Source of the DNA: Oscillospiraceae bacterium | GTDB lineage: Bacteria > Bacillota > Clostridia > Oscillospirales > CAG-272 | DNA: 49,063 bases | Direction of reading: 5' to 3' | NCBI GenBank assembly: GCA_015065295.1 | Contig: SVQN01000012.1 | Location: forward strand, 1 to 49,063 | In this document: positions 47,892-49,063 of the stretch, in pieces | Layout of the letters: the number at the start of each line of letters is the position of its first letter | How positions within the stretch are numbered: position 1 is the stretch's first letter | Program-made: the position numbers and the translations under genes | Notes under the pieces: model-generated | The model's input: only the letters and a program-made list of their open reading frames with translations | The model's database searches: none | Told to the model about the DNA's origin: nothing

Positions 47892-48428
47892 TTATAACAT
47901 CGAATCAATGTACGTCGTCAGGATGTTCACGGTCTTTTCTTTGAAGGTGCCGTTGACGACCATATCGGCGTGCCATCTTGTGGGTTCAATGAGTTCGTTG
48001 TGGCGGAAGCGGACCGTGTCGATGTAGCGGTCGGTGACTTCCTCGAACGTCTGGCCGCGCGACATGAAACGCTTTACACGGCGGACGAGGCGTTCGTCGC
48101 TGTCGAGATCGACGAAAATCTTGAGGTCGAGCTTGTCGCGGATCGCGGGAAGATACAGCGCGAACAGCCCTTCGATGATGACGAGCTGCGCATCGGATGC
48201 GATCGCTTCGTCGAAGTCGTGATAGAGGTTGTCCAGATAGAGGGCGTCGGGATGATTGTGTTCTACATATTCGATCCCCGTGATGGGAGCGATGGTGGTG
48301 ATGGAGGGGCGGCGGAAGTAAGCGTCCATGTGGAGGACTTTGCATTTGTCACCGTAGTAGGTTTCCAGTTTTTCCGTGAGCGTGCTCTTGCCGCTGCAAG
48401 TGCCGCCGGCGATACCAATAACAAACAT
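47892..48428 (-). CDS. Uridine kinase-family P-loop kinase
   Basis: Phosphorylates uridine/cytidine if it is a true Udk. The 178-residue product has Walker A GIAGGTCSGKST at the start, HMDAYFRRP (nucleoside-binding), YVEHNHPDALYLDNLYHDF, a Walker-B-like LVIIEGLFAL and RRVKRFMSRGQTFEEV with the lid Arg residues. It is about 30 residues shorter than typical Udk (about 210), so a related nucleoside or pantothenate-type kinase is possible. AGAGG lies 8 bases before the ATG. It sits between pheS and pheT, flanked by a tail-to-tail repeat pair. Confidence 0.82.
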   Translation of the reverse strand: MFVIGIAGGTCSGKSTLTEKLETYYGDKCKVLHMDAYFRRPSITTIAPITGIEYVEHNHPDALYLDNLYHDFDEAIASDAQLVIIEGLFALYLPAIRDKLDLKIFVDLDSDERLVRRVKRFMSRGQTFEEVTDRYIDTVRFRHNELIEPTRWHADMVVNGTFKEKTVNILTTYIDSML

Positions 48429-48481
48429 AACTGCACCTCTCTGATTGAATTTTAATTTATATTGAAACTATTGAAACGAAC

Positions 48482-49063
<582 letters not shown>

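Overview
The window looks like chromosome from a Gram-positive, endospore-forming (or spore-former-derived) anaerobic Clostridium-class bacterium, plausibly a gut Oscillospiraceae/Ruminococcaceae relative. The case rests on a spoIIAA-spoIIAB-sigF operon, the scpA-scpB-DUF2953-gerW(ytfJ)-dacB-type block, a GlgC/GlgD glycogen pathway, a GTP-type PEP carboxykinase, a PPi-type phosphofructokinase, a Firmicutes-type RqcH, strong AGGAGG ribosome binding sites and TTGACA-17-TATAAT promoters. No plasmid, phage, transposase, CRISPR, rRNA or tRNA gene was seen. The genus cannot be read from the sequence.

Layout. 1-666: 5' part of pckG (minus). 667-1443: no gene, but a pair of inverted, multi-hairpin repeats. 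1444-3511 (plus): a LexA-like repressor, a VOC protein, an ABM monooxygenase and an alkyladenine DNA glycosylase. 3702-14447 (plus): a glycogen cluster, glgB-glgC-glgD-glgA-glgP and a GH13 amylase, covering ADP-glucose synthesis, polymerisation, branching and breakdown. 14489-26151 (minus): glycerate kinase, a GNAT-like protein, an RsuA-type pseudouridine synthase, dacF/dacB-type carboxypeptidase, gerW, DUF2953, scpB, scpA, M50 protease, lysA, engB and lon. 26469-33424 (plus): an ECF sigma factor with a large C-terminal extension, an unknown exported protein, a GNAT enzyme, rqcH, a glycerophosphodiesterase and a phosphomannomutase-like HAD protein. 33518-34893 (minus): NUDIX and metallophosphoesterase. 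35098-35318: a 73-residue leader-like peptide gene. 35371-36951 (minus): spoIIA operon. 36952-37837: an 886-bp gene-free gap holding a large imperfect inverted repeat. 37838-39609 (plus): PPi-PFK and a small membrane protein. 39771-49063 (minus): phosphoglucomutase, a prephenate-dehydratase-like protein, htpG, a phosphoribosyltransferase, pheT, a uridine-kinase-like gene and the 3' part of pheS.

The phosphoglucomutase at 39.8-41.5 kb supplies the glucose-1-phosphate used by GlgC, so the two glycogen-related loci should work together with the PPi-PFK. The minus block around scpAB mixes envelope, chromosome segregation, spore germination and protein quality-control genes, as it does in other Firmicutes.

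The most unusual material is non-coding. Twelve copies of a hairpin repeat (GGGGAAAC-T-rich / A-rich-GTTTCCCC followed by AACCCCTTTCAAAAACTTTT and often a GTTTGTGCGGATTTA tail) sit between genes. Their stems differ by paired, compensating changes. Three gaps hold such elements, or other multi-hairpin elements, as tail-to-tail inverted pairs. The most unusual protein observation is a LexA-like repressor that by eye has lost the Ala-Gly cleavage site, the catalytic Ser and the catalytic Lys. All homology statements here are from reading the sequence; no search was run.
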